The position numbers and the translations under genes are program-made. A stretch of DNA of 64,000 bases, from assembly GCA_016786885.1 (NCBI GenBank), contig JAEUVO010000065.1:62001-126000 (forward strand), written 5' to 3'. The notes below the pieces were generated by a model that ran no database searches, had not been told where the DNA came from, and saw only the letters and a list, made by a program, of their open reading frames with translations. Below, in pieces: positions 1 through 7,699 of the stretch (positions are counted from its first letter, which is position 1; each line of letters opens with the position of its first letter). The stretch comes from Chitinophagaceae bacterium (GTDB taxonomy: Bacteria > Bacteroidota > Bacteroidia > Chitinophagales > Chitinophagaceae).

Positions 1-228
1 GAATTCGCCATTATCTATTATTTTGACCACAATGTCACCTTCCACCTGGTAGTAGAGTTCTTCTGTTTCATTGAAGTGGTAATCTTTACGGGCATTGGGT
101 CCGCCTACCACCATTACAATAAAGTTCTCAGCGTCCTTATACACACATTGATTGCCTACTGGTGGTTTCAGCAGGTCACGGTTTTCGTCTATCCATTTTT
201 TAAGGTTGAAGGGAGCGATGACTGGCAT
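1..228 (-). CDS. 3-hydroxyanthranilate 3,4-dioxygenase (N-terminal 76 residues; gene runs off the window)
   Basis: This is the N-terminal part of the cupin dioxygenase that opens the ring of 3-hydroxyanthranilate in the kynurenine pathway. Translation starts at the ATG at 228 with MPVIAPFNLKKWIDEN and stays open to the window edge. Arg47, His51 and Glu57 (in the stretch DYHFNETEE) fall exactly where the bacterial enzyme has its substrate Arg and two of its three Fe ligands; the third (His95) would lie outside the window. It starts 20 bp after the stop of the upstream minus-strand hydrolase-like gene, so the two are probably co-transcribed. The symbol would be nbaC or haaO. I am sure of the family. 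Confidence 0.93.
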   Translation of the reverse strand, partial: MPVIAPFNLKKWIDENRDLLKPPVGNQCVYKDAENFIVMVVGGPNARKDYHFNETEELYYQVEGDIVVKIIDNGEF

Positions 229-248
229 AGCAAAAAATTTCGGGAAAG

Positions 249-1220
249 TTAATTTGAATTTTTCAGAATCCATTCCATCAATTCATCTTTATCTACCATA
301 CTCCATGTATTGCTTTGTTTTGTATGCCCTCCGGTTTTATTTTCCTTTTGAAAAACCACCAGTTCAGCTTTATTGTTTCCATCCAGTTTCAATTCATTAA
401 TGATGCCGCTCATATCCGGGTAATTAGAATCATACACTCCTTTACCTGGGGCAGAAAACCAATATTCTGTGTCAGCAAAAGTATAAGCCCTCATTGCAAG
501 GTTTTTGTATGCTGTAACCTGGCTCATTTTCCTGTCGAAATAACTGTAGGGGGAGAAGGCTACTATTTTTCCCATATTTGATACTGGAGTACATTTCAAA
601 TGTTTTTCAAAAAGATAAGTAACCATTTTACCTTCAAAATGCCCGACTGCTGTCAGGCTGTCTCGTACTTGTTTCTGCCCTTCATACCATTGTCTTACCC
701 AGTCCAGCGCCGATTCACACAATATAACACCGGTTATTTTTGTTTGAAATGGTGATTTAATTTTTTGACTGTACTGCACATACTTTAATGCCCGGTGCCC
801 GGCTGTCATCACACCCAAAAAGAAAATGTTTTTCTCCGGCAGTTTATTTTCTTTGAATACTTTATTCATAGTTGATTCAACAAACTGCAGTGATTTTTCA
901 TTAAAAAAAAGTTCAACCGGGATGCCTGTAGTGATATGCAGGTAAGCAAACCCCTTTTTTTCGGCTGTTTTATAAAACGAATTTACAGATGATGTATCAC
1001 GGGGGTTCATTGGTTCATCTTCCAGTGCTATGATTGTTCCTTTTGCGGGGCCGGCAGGTTTAATAAGAGTATAGCCATTAGGCGTATAGGGAAAATAATC
1101 ATCCTTTCCATAACCGATCCGTAGACTGTCTTTTTGAGACGAATATTTTTCAATTACCTGCTGACAGATTGCAGGTATGGCGGGTATAATGGTTATTAAA
1201 AAAGACAGTAATAATTTCAT
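249..1220 (-). CDS. secreted alpha/beta-hydrolase-like protein, nucleophile motif degenerate
   Basis: A 323-residue protein starting at the ATG at 1220; an in-frame TTG two codons upstream is less likely. It has a signal peptide (MKLLLSFLITIIPAIPAICQQ). The layout resembles an alpha/beta hydrolase: a strand/loop near KGTIIALEDEP, a 'nucleophile elbow' region FFLGVMTAGHRAL, and a late conserved GGHT segment. The usual GxSxG is not present; the elbow reads VMTAG, so a Thr would have to serve as nucleophile or the site is dead. It lies directly upstream of the 3-hydroxyanthranilate dioxygenase, divergent from the other kynurenine genes. A role in kynurenine metabolism (for example formamidase-like) is only a guess, and the export signal argues against it. 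Function unknown. Confidence 0.75.
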   Translation of the reverse strand: MKLLLSFLITIIPAIPAICQQVIEKYSSQKDSLRIGYGKDDYFPYTPNGYTLIKPAGPAKGTIIALEDEPMNPRDTSSVNSFYKTAEKKGFAYLHITTGIPVELFFNEKSLQFVESTMNKVFKENKLPEKNIFFLGVMTAGHRALKYVQYSQKIKSPFQTKITGVILCESALDWVRQWYEGQKQVRDSLTAVGHFEGKMVTYLFEKHLKCTPVSNMGKIVAFSPYSYFDRKMSQVTAYKNLAMRAYTFADTEYWFSAPGKGVYDSNYPDMSGIINELKLDGNNKAELVVFQKENKTGGHTKQSNTWSMVDKDELMEWILKNSN

Positions 1221-1264
1221 CTCCAACTGTTGAATTGAACTAAGGAAAATTACAACTTTTAGCG

Positions 1265-1272
1265 TAGGTTTG
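1265..1272 (+). promoter_or_regulatory. -7 promoter box of the kynurenine SDR gene
   Basis: TAGGTTTG matches the Bacteroidota -7 consensus TAnnTTTG exactly and ends 5 nt before the ATG at 1278. This implies a transcript with almost no 5' leader. No convincing -33 TTG at the usual spacing was found. Confidence 0.55.
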
Positions 1273-1277
1273 AAGAT

Positions 1278-2063
1278 ATGAACCTATCACTTGAAGGGAA
1301 AAAAGCGATTGTTTGCGGAAGTACCCAGGGCATCGGCCTGGCAATAGCAGAGGAACTGGCGTTGTTGGGTGCCAGTTGTACACTATTAGCCCGGAATGAA
1401 GAAGGATTGAAGGAAGCTGTGCAGAAGCTGGACACTCAATTACGGCAGCAGCATGGATATCTTGTCGCTGATTTCAGCAGGCCTGATGAACTTAAAAAGA
1501 TCATTGACGCATATGCGACAAAAAACACCGTTCATATTTTGATCAATAATACCGGTGGCCCGGCGGCAGGGCCAATAACGGAAGCCACAGAAGAAGCTTT
1601 TCTGAATACGTTTAACCAGCATTTGATCTGTAATCATATTTTGACCAAGGCAGTGATTCCTTCTATGAAAAAAGAAGGCTATGGCAGAATCGTCAATGTT
1701 ATCTCTACATCAGTGAAGATTCCATTGAAGAATCTTGGCGTTTCAAATACGATCCGTGGTGCGGTGGCCAGTTGGGCAAAAACAATGGCCAATGAATTGG
1801 GACAATTTAATATTACAGTGAATAATGTATTACCCGGATTCACTTCCACTCAACGGTTGTCAACTTTGATCGACAACATAGCTAAAAAAGGCAATACTGT
1901 TGTAGATATAGTGGAAAAGAATATGGTGGAAGAGGTGCCGATGAAACGATTTGCCGATGCGTCAGAAATTGCGGCGGTGGCAGCCTTTTTAGCATCACCG
2001 GCGGCATCTTATGTAAATGGTGTCAGCATTCCGGTAGACGGGGGAAGGACGGGGAGTATTTGA
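1278..2063 (+). CDS. SDR-family oxidoreductase lacking the YxxxK motif, first gene of the kynurenine plus-strand operon
   Basis: A 261-residue Rossmann-fold protein. The nucleotide-binding loop is CGSTQGIG near residue 13 and the NNTGG motif follows near residue 91. The C-terminus keeps the SDR ending VNGVSIPVDGG. The catalytic segment is unusual: after the Ser region (ISTSVKIP) the YxxxK position reads SNTIR, so both Tyr and Lys are replaced. This matches the BKR-like SDR subgroup known to lack the standard tetrad, so this looks like a family property and not decay. It heads the run SDR-ALDH-RidA-kynU-kmo. Its reaction in the pathway is not evident from sequence; it may act on a muconate-type intermediate or be non-catalytic. 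Confidence 0.88.
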   Translation: MNLSLEGKKAIVCGSTQGIGLAIAEELALLGASCTLLARNEEGLKEAVQKLDTQLRQQHGYLVADFSRPDELKKIIDAYATKNTVHILINNTGGPAAGPITEATEEAFLNTFNQHLICNHILTKAVIPSMKKEGYGRIVNVISTSVKIPLKNLGVSNTIRGAVASWAKTMANELGQFNITVNNVLPGFTSTQRLSTLIDNIAKKGNTVVDIVEKNMVEEVPMKRFADASEIAAVAAFLASPAASYVNGVSIPVDGGRTGSI

Positions 2064-2133
2064 AGTTTGAGGTTTGAGGTTCGAAGTTTCCCGACCTCTT
2101 ATAACCTCAAACATCGAAGATCAAACTTCAAAC
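2064..2133 (+). repeat. low-complexity intergenic repeat (aagtttgaggttt type)
   Basis: The 70 bp between the SDR stop and the ALDH start consists of iterations of gaagtttgaggtt on one side and inverted forms (cctcaaac, aacttcaaac) on the other, so it can fold on itself. Related A/T-rich repeats occur at 16701, 36565 and inside murB at 45753. Open reading through it would add 20 residues to the ALDH, which I regard as spurious. Confidence 0.6.
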
Positions 2134-3591
2134 ATGAACTTACAAATTCCATATCATTTAGAGAATTATATCGGGGGTAATCTAATCGGGCCCTTAAGTG
2201 GAAATTTTATTGATAATATCAACCCGGCAACTGGCCAGGTGTACGGTCAAATTCCTGATTCACATAAAAAAGATGTTGATGCTGCCGTAGCTGCTGCCAA
2301 AAAAGCATTCCCTCAATGGAGTACCTCAGCAGTTGAGGAAAGATTTAAAATCCTCAACCGCATTGCTGAACTGATCGATGAAAACCTGGAGGAGTTAGCT
2401 CTTGCTGAGACAAACGATAATGGTAAGCCTTTGTGGTTAAGTACAAAAGTGGATATACCAAGAGCCTCTGCCAATTTCAGATTTTTTGCTACCGGTATTA
2501 TGCATTTTGCTACCGAAAGCCACAACATGGAAGACAAAGCGGTGAATTATACTCTTCGTCAGCCGGTTGGAATTGTTGGTTGTATCTCTCCCTGGAACCT
2601 GCCACTGTATTTATTTACCTGGAAAATTGCCCCTGCACTGGCGGCAGGGAATTGTGTAATTGCAAAGCCATCTGAAGTAACACCTGTTACTGCATTCCTG
2701 TTATCAAAAATTTGTAAAGAGGCTGGTTTGCCGGCTGGTGTTTTGAATATTGTGCATGGTACCGGCCCCGGAGCCGGTGAGGCAATTGTATCACACCCGG
2801 AAGTAAAAGCTATTTCTTTTACGGGAAGTACAAGGGCTGGTGAAAGAATTGCATCTATTGCAGCACCAAAATTCAAAAAGCTTTCTTTGGAGCTCGGTGG
2901 CAAAAATCCGGCTATTATTTTTGCTGATTGTGACTGGGAAAAAATGATGACAGAAACTATCGGTTCTTCTTTTTCTAACCAGGGGGAAATTTGTTTGTGC
3001 GGAAGCCGTATATTGATTGAAGAATCTGTGTATGAAAAATTCAGAGCAGATTTTATAGCAAGAACAAAGAAACTGAAAGTGGGTGACCCACTTGAACCGG
3101 AATCAAAACAGGGAGCTATTGTTAGCAAAGTACATTTTGAAAAAATATTGCGCTGTATTGATACGGCCAGGCTGGAAGGAGGAAAGATTGTATGTGGTGG
3201 TCATATAGGGAAGTTGGAAGGAAGATGTGAGAACGGTTATTTTATTGAACCTACGGTGATTGAAGGATTAGGCCCCAATTGCCAAACCAACCAGGAAGAA
3301 ATTTTTGGCCCGGTAGTAACATTACAATCTTTCAAAACCGAAGAGGAAGCCCTGCAACTGGCCAATGCCACACAATATGGATTAGCAGCAACGGTATGGA
3401 CACAGGATATTTCAAAAGCAAACCGGATGGCGGCAAAAGTGGAAAGCGGTATCATCTGGATCAACTGCTGGTTGCTCCGTGACCTGCGGACACCGTTTGG
3501 AGGAATGAAAAATAGTGGTGTAGGAAGAGAAGGTGGATGGGAAGCTTTGCGGTTTTTTACAGAGGCGAAAAATGTTTGTATACAATTATAG
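2134..3591 (+). CDS. aldehyde dehydrogenase, probable 2-aminomuconate-6-semialdehyde dehydrogenase
   Basis: A 485-residue NAD(P)-dependent aldehyde dehydrogenase. Visible motifs are the oxyanion Asn region SPWNLPLYLF, the NAD loop FTGSTRAGE, the general base Glu in LELGGKNP and the catalytic Cys in NQGEICLCGSR. The ATG at 2134 is chosen because family members begin close to NYIGG, and the upstream in-frame sequence is an intergenic repeat. Full length for the family. Its place between the SDR and the RidA-type deaminase, beside kynureninase and the monooxygenase, points to oxidation of 2-aminomuconate semialdehyde (AmnC/NbaE/ALDH8A1 type). A general ALDH with another aldehyde substrate cannot be excluded from sequence alone. 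Confidence 0.9.
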   Translation: MNLQIPYHLENYIGGNLIGPLSGNFIDNINPATGQVYGQIPDSHKKDVDAAVAAAKKAFPQWSTSAVEERFKILNRIAELIDENLEELALAETNDNGKPLWLSTKVDIPRASANFRFFATGIMHFATESHNMEDKAVNYTLRQPVGIVGCISPWNLPLYLFTWKIAPALAAGNCVIAKPSEVTPVTAFLLSKICKEAGLPAGVLNIVHGTGPGAGEAIVSHPEVKAISFTGSTRAGERIASIAAPKFKKLSLELGGKNPAIIFADCDWEKMMTETIGSSFSNQGEICLCGSRILIEESVYEKFRADFIARTKKLKVGDPLEPESKQGAIVSKVHFEKILRCIDTARLEGGKIVCGGHIGKLEGRCENGYFIEPTVIEGLGPNCQTNQEEIFGPVVTLQSFKTEEEALQLANATQYGLAATVWTQDISKANRMAAKVESGIIWINCWLLRDLRTPFGGMKNSGVGREGGWEALRFFTEAKNVCIQL

Positions 3592-3605
3592 AAGTGGCTC
3601 ATTAG

Positions 3606-3625
3606 CCCCGGTCTTAAGACCGGGG
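3606..3625. repeat. 20-bp perfect palindrome between ALDH and RidA genes
   Basis: CCCCGGTCTTAAGACCGGGG is a perfect palindrome placed 14 bp after the ALDH stop and 17 bp before the RidA start. A near-identical copy lies at 4099-4118. It is followed by no T-run, so it is a short interspersed repeat or mRNA hairpin and not a clear terminator. Confidence 0.75.
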
Positions 3626-3642
3626 TAATTGAAAAAATTGAT

Positions 3643-4059
3643 ATGAATGAAATAATCAAAACAGATAACGCATCAACACCGCTCGGCGCCTATCCCCATG
3701 CAAGAAGGGCAGGCAATCTTTTATTTTTATCAGGTATCGGACCGAGAAGTCCTAAGGATAATTCTATTCCCGGGTTAGAATTGGATAAGGAGGGAAACAT
3801 TGTGAACTACGATATAGAGGCCGAATGTCATTCTGTATTTGCCAATGTAAAAGCTGTATTAGAAGCAAGCGGTAGCAGTTGGGATAAGATCATTGATGTG
3901 ACAGTATTTCTTACCAATATGAAAAAGGATTTTCCTGTTTATAATAAAATATATGCAGACTACTTTACTTCGGTTCAGGCATGCCGTACAACAGTGGAAG
4001 TGAAAAGCCTGCCTACTCCGATAGCTATTGAATTAAAAGTGATTGCCACGATTGATTGA
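3643..4059 (+). CDS. RidA-family protein, probable 2-aminomuconate deaminase
   Basis: A 138-residue RidA/YjgF/UK114-superfamily protein. It shows the family layout: N-terminal GAYPHARRAGNLLFLSG, the central NVKAVLEASG helix, and the C-terminal substrate-binding Arg in ACRTTVEV followed by LPTPIAIELKVIA. It is slightly longer than canonical RidA (about 128), with an extra loop around residues 35-55 (SPKDNSIPG). This matches the aminomuconate deaminase subgroup (AmnD/NbaF). It lies after the semialdehyde dehydrogenase gene, so it would convert 2-aminomuconate to 4-oxalocrotonate and release ammonia. A generic enamine/imine deaminase is the alternative. Confidence 0.88.
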   Translation: MNEIIKTDNASTPLGAYPHARRAGNLLFLSGIGPRSPKDNSIPGLELDKEGNIVNYDIEAECHSVFANVKAVLEASGSSWDKIIDVTVFLTNMKKDFPVYNKIYADYFTSVQACRTTVEVKSLPTPIAIELKVIATID

Positions 4060-4098
4060 TATGTCAGGCTAAAATCTTAATTGTCACGGTCTTAATTT

Positions 4099-4118
4099 CC
4101 CCGGTCTTTAGACCGGGG
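4099..4118. repeat. second copy of the CCCCGGTCT..AGACCGGGG palindrome
   Basis: CCCCGGTCTTTAGACCGGGG, identical to the copy at 3606 except for the central bases. It lies between the RidA and kynureninase genes. No other copy was noticed in the 64 kb. Confidence 0.75.
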
Positions 4119-4131
4119 AAAAGAGAAAGAA

Positions 4132-4145
4132 TGGGCTTTAGCCCA
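4132..4145. repeat. short palindrome just before kynureninase
   Basis: TGGGCTTTAGCCCA is an inverted repeat 12 bp before the kynU ATG at 4158. It would form a small hairpin next to the ribosome-binding region. Confidence 0.55.
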
Positions 4146-4157
4146 AAATTGTAAATA

Positions 4158-5432
4158 ATGAATTTTGAAAATAATCTTGAATTTGCCAGGGATCTCGATA
4201 CAAAAGATGAATTAAAATCTTTTCGTCAGAAATTTTTCATTCCCCAGCATGAGGGAAAAGATGGCGTTTACTTCACTGGCAATTCTCTCGGGCTTCAGCC
4301 CAAAACGACTGCAAAGTATGTGCAGCAGGAATTAGACGACTGGGCGAAACTGGGAGTGGAAGGCCATTTTCAGGCGAAAAACCCATGGATGCCTTATCAT
4401 GAAATTTTTCCAAAGCAGCTAGCGAAGATCGTTGGTTGTAAAGAAAACGAAGTGGTGGTAATGAACCAACTGACAGTGAATCTGCATTTACTGATGGTGA
4501 CATTTTATCGTCCGGACAAACAACGGTATAAGATCATTTGCGAGGCCAAGGCATTCCCTTCAGATCAGTATGCATTTGAGACACAGGCGAAGTATCACGG
4601 ATTTGACCCGTCTGATGCGGTGATTGAAGTTTCTCCCAGAACTGGTGAGCATACATTGCGTACAGAAGATATTCTTTCAACGATTCAGCAGCATGGAGAT
4701 TCAGTAGCAGTTGTGCTCTTTGGAGGAGTAAATTATTATACCGGCCAGTTGTTTGATATAAAAGCAATCAATAAGGCGGCTCACTCGGGGGGTGCTTATG
4801 CCGGCTTTGACCTGGCCCATGCAGCGGGCAATGTAGAATTAAAACTTCATGACTGGGATGTTGATTTTGCCTGCTGGTGTTCTTATAAATACCTGAACAG
4901 TGGCCCGGGTGGAGTAGCGGGAGCTTATATACACGAAAAACATGCAGCCAATAAAGAGCTGCCAAGATTTGCCGGCTGGTGGGGATATAAAAAAGAAACC
5001 CGTTTCAAAATGGAAAAAGGTTTTGAAGCAATACCCACTGCGGAAGGCTGGCAGTTAAGTAATGCCCCGATCCTGAGCATGGCGGCTCACAAAGCTGCAT
5101 TGGATATTTTTGAAGAGGCGGGAGTTGACAAACTTCATGAAAAAAGAAAGCTATTAGCCGGATATTTATATTATGTGCTGAATGATATAAACAGCAGGCA
5201 GACTGAAAAAGTAATTGAAATAATAACGCCGGCCAATGAAGAGGAAAGGGGCTGCCAGGTTTCTATGCTGATGCTGAAAAGAGGTAAAGAAATTTTTGAT
5301 GAATTAACAAAACAGGGGGTAATAGCTGATTGGCGGGAGCCAAATGTGATAAGAATAGCCCCGGTTCCTTTGTATAATTCGTTTGAAGATATTTACAGGT
5401 TTGGAGAAATTATTAATTCTATTTTGCAATAA
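4158..5432 (+). CDS. kynU: kynureninase
   Basis: A 424-residue PLP enzyme of fold type I that cleaves kynurenine or 3-hydroxykynurenine to (3-hydroxy)anthranilate and alanine. It has the N-terminal signature GNSLGLQPK (about residue 42), the PLP-contact Asp and His in FDLAHAAGN (about 217-225), and the Schiff-base Lys in WCSYKYLNSGPGG (about 244). Length is standard. It is followed after 55 bp by the monooxygenase gene that makes its preferred substrate. The cytosolic product would pass to the 3-hydroxyanthranilate dioxygenase at the window start. The identification is firm. Confidence 0.97.
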   Translation: MNFENNLEFARDLDTKDELKSFRQKFFIPQHEGKDGVYFTGNSLGLQPKTTAKYVQQELDDWAKLGVEGHFQAKNPWMPYHEIFPKQLAKIVGCKENEVVVMNQLTVNLHLLMVTFYRPDKQRYKIICEAKAFPSDQYAFETQAKYHGFDPSDAVIEVSPRTGEHTLRTEDILSTIQQHGDSVAVVLFGGVNYYTGQLFDIKAINKAAHSGGAYAGFDLAHAAGNVELKLHDWDVDFACWCSYKYLNSGPGGVAGAYIHEKHAANKELPRFAGWWGYKKETRFKMEKGFEAIPTAEGWQLSNAPILSMAAHKAALDIFEEAGVDKLHEKRKLLAGYLYYVLNDINSRQTEKVIEIITPANEEERGCQVSMLMLKRGKEIFDELTKQGVIADWREPNVIRIAPVPLYNSFEDIYRFGEIINSILQ

Positions 5433-5460
5433 ACGACCTTGGTAAATTTAGGTTCTAAAA

Positions 5461-5485
5461 CCCCTCCTGGGGGGTCTTGGGGAGG
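5461..5485. repeat. GC-rich intergenic repeat before kmo
   Basis: The segment runs from CCCCTCCTGGGGGGT to CTTGGGGAGG and fills half of the kynU-kmo gap. It contains ACCCC/GGGGT and CCTCC/GGAGG type pairings and ends 2 bp before the kmo ATG, so it would place secondary structure over the start region. Confidence 0.5.
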
Positions 5486-5487
5486 CT

Positions 5488-6834
5488 ATGAAAAAAGACA
5501 TTACAATAATCGGTGCAGGTTTAGTAGGCTCACTGCTTTCTATTTATCTCTCCAAAAGAGGATATAAAGTAAAAGTATTTGAACGCAGGGGAGATATGCG
5601 GAAAGAAAAAATAAGTGCCGGTCGTTCTATCAACCTGGCACTAAGCGACCGGGGCTTGCTGGCATTGGACAAAGTGGGTTTGGCAGATGAAATAAAAAAG
5701 ATCTCTATTCCCATGCATGGCCGTTATATTCATAACCTGGATGGCAGTACTGCTTTTCAGCCTTATGGTAAAGAGGGGCAATATATCAATTCTGTTTCAA
5801 GAGGCACTTTGAACATGAAACTGATGGACCTGGCTGAACAACATGGCGTGGAAATATTTGTCAACCACCAATGCGATACAATTGACTGGAAAACCAATAC
5901 TGTTAGTTTTCAAAATTCCGGAACAAAGCTGATCTCTCACAGTTCGGAGTTGATTTTTGGTGCGGACGGGGCCTTTTCTGCAGCCCGGTTACAACACCAG
6001 TTGCAACATGATAAGTTTAACTACCAGCAGTTTTATATCGATTGTGGATATAAGGAATTGACTATTCCGCCAACTTCTGCAGGTGATTTTGCTATGGAAG
6101 TAAATGCCCTGCATATATGGCCGAGAAAGGATTATATGCTGATAGCATTACCCAATCTTGATAAGACATTCACCTGTACTTTATTTTTTCCTTTTGAAGG
6201 GGAAGCATCTTTCGAAAAACTGACCACAGCAGAAAAGGTGAAAGATTTTTTTGAGAAGACATTCCCGGATGCTGTACCGCTGATGCCGGATTATGTCAAC
6301 GAATTTTTTACCAATCCAACGTCTTCACTGGTTACGGTGAAATGTTTTCCATGGATACGGGAAGACAGGTTTGCCCTGATCGGTGATGCCGCCCATGCTA
6401 TCGTTCCTTTCTTCGGGCAGGGTATGAATTGTGGTTTTGAAGACTGCCGTATCCTTGATGAACTAATTGACCAATATGATGATGACTGGAAAACCATTTT
6501 GGAAGAATACCAGGCATTACGCAAACCGGATGGAGATGCTATTGCTGACCTGGCGATAAACAATTTTACAGAGATGCGGGATAAAACTGCTGACCCGAGA
6601 TTCCTGCTGCAGAAGAAAATAGAAGCAAGACTGTACGAAAAATATCCTGACAAATGGATACCCGCCTATTCACAGGTTACTTTCAGTCCGCATATACGCT
6701 ATTCAGAAGCATATAATAATTCACTGCGCCAGGAAGTGATCATGCAACAGGTGATGGTAAAAAGCGGTATTGAAGAAAAATGGGACAGTGAAGAGATCGA
6801 GAAACTCATCCTGGAAAAGATAGGACGCCGGTAA
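5488..6834 (+). CDS. kmo: kynurenine 3-monooxygenase
   Basis: A 448-residue FAD-dependent aromatic hydroxylase that adds a hydroxyl to kynurenine at C3 using NADPH and oxygen. The N-terminal dinucleotide motif is IIGAGLVGS (about residue 7). The KMO signature GRSINLALSDRG lies near residue 46 and the second FAD motif GDAAHAIVPFFGQGMNCGFED near residue 297. Length matches bacterial KMO. It is the last gene of the plus-strand kynurenine run. The C-terminal region (about 380-448) lacks an obvious membrane anchor, as in other bacterial homologues. The identification is firm. Confidence 0.97.
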   Translation: MKKDITIIGAGLVGSLLSIYLSKRGYKVKVFERRGDMRKEKISAGRSINLALSDRGLLALDKVGLADEIKKISIPMHGRYIHNLDGSTAFQPYGKEGQYINSVSRGTLNMKLMDLAEQHGVEIFVNHQCDTIDWKTNTVSFQNSGTKLISHSSELIFGADGAFSAARLQHQLQHDKFNYQQFYIDCGYKELTIPPTSAGDFAMEVNALHIWPRKDYMLIALPNLDKTFTCTLFFPFEGEASFEKLTTAEKVKDFFEKTFPDAVPLMPDYVNEFFTNPTSSLVTVKCFPWIREDRFALIGDAAHAIVPFFGQGMNCGFEDCRILDELIDQYDDDWKTILEEYQALRKPDGDAIADLAINNFTEMRDKTADPRFLLQKKIEARLYEKYPDKWIPAYSQVTFSPHIRYSEAYNNSLRQEVIMQQVMVKSGIEEKWDSEEIEKLILEKIGRR

Positions 6835-6870
6835 ATGTTCAGACACCGTCTTGTTGAACCGTAAACCTAT

Positions 6871-6878
6871 TAACTTCG
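6871..6878 (+). promoter_or_regulatory. -7 promoter box of pyrF
   Basis: TAACTTCG matches TAnnTTTG in seven of eight positions and ends 5 nt before the ATG at 6884. A TTG at 6851-6853 could be the -33 element with a 17-nt gap. It supports the internal start at 6884 over the in-frame ATG at 6851. Confidence 0.5.
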
Positions 6879-6883
6879 CAGCC

Positions 6884-7699
6884 ATGACCCGGCATCAACT
6901 TGTTGAACAGATCAGAAAGAAACAATCTTACCTCTGCGTTGGTTTGGACACTGATATTACAAAAATTCCCAAGCATCTTTTGACTGAACCTGACCCTGTA
7001 TTCACTTTTAATAAGATGATAATTGATGCTACAAAAGATTTGTGTGTGAGTTATAAGATCAACACTGCTTTTTATGAGGCGATGGGAGTAAAAGGCTGGG
7101 AAGCGATGGAGAAGACCGTTCATTACATCGGTAACGAGCATTTTAAAATCGCCGATGCCAAAAGAGGAGATATAGGAAACACTTCCGATCAGTATGCTAA
7201 GGCTTTTTTTGAAACCCTGCCTTTTGATGCAATCACTGTAGCGCCTTATATGGGTGAAGACAGTGTAAAACCCTTTTTGCAGCACAAAGGAAAATGGGCC
7301 ATTGTGCTAGGCTTAACTTCAAACAAAGGGGCCAACGATTTTGAATTGCTGCACACTGGTGGTGAATTTTTCTATGAGAAAGTGCTGGAAACCGTTGCTA
7401 CCTGGGGAACAGAAGATAATTTGATGTTTGTGATCGGCGCTACAAGAAGTGGTGAGTTCCGTAATGCAAGAAAATTAACTCCGCACCACTTTTACCTTGT
7501 TCCGGGTGTAGGGGCACAGGGCGGAAGCCTGAAAGAAGTATCTGAAGAGGCAATGACCAAAGACTGTGGTATATTAGTCAATGCAAGCCGTGCTATCATA
7601 TACGCTTCTTTGGGAGAAGATTTTGCAGATAAGGCCAGGAAAGCGGCTAAGGAGTACCAGGAGGAGATGAGCCATTTTTTATCCCATAAATTCGTTTAA
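6884..7699 (+). CDS. pyrF: orotidine 5'-phosphate decarboxylase (long type)
   Basis: A 271-residue decarboxylase for the last step of UMP synthesis. Residues near the N-terminus (CVGLDTD) and the catalytic segment DAKRGDIGNTS (about residue 91) identify it, with the C-terminal phosphate-binding region VPGVGAQGGS. The length and the RGDIGNTS form are those of the mycobacterial/Bacteroidota type, not the shorter E. coli type. The start at 6884 is chosen from the -7 box and from homologue length. Its 3' end overlaps the convergent membrane-protein gene by 53 bp. Confidence 0.95.
   Translation: MTRHQLVEQIRKKQSYLCVGLDTDITKIPKHLLTEPDPVFTFNKMIIDATKDLCVSYKINTAFYEAMGVKGWEAMEKTVHYIGNEHFKIADAKRGDIGNTSDQYAKAFFETLPFDAITVAPYMGEDSVKPFLQHKGKWAIVLGLTSNKGANDFELLHTGGEFFYEKVLETVATWGTEDNLMFVIGATRSGEFRNARKLTPHHFYLVPGVGAQGGSLKEVSEEAMTKDCGILVNASRAIIYASLGEDFADKARKAAKEYQEEMSHFLSHKFV

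Noticed and set aside
152..581. Plus-strand open frames over the dioxygenase and hydrolase-like genes
   Set aside because: They are antisense shadows of two well supported minus-strand genes.
4288..4302. Palindrome gggcttcagccc near the kynU start, like the intergenic repeats
   Set aside because: It encodes the universally conserved LGLQPK motif of kynureninase, so the symmetry is coincidental.
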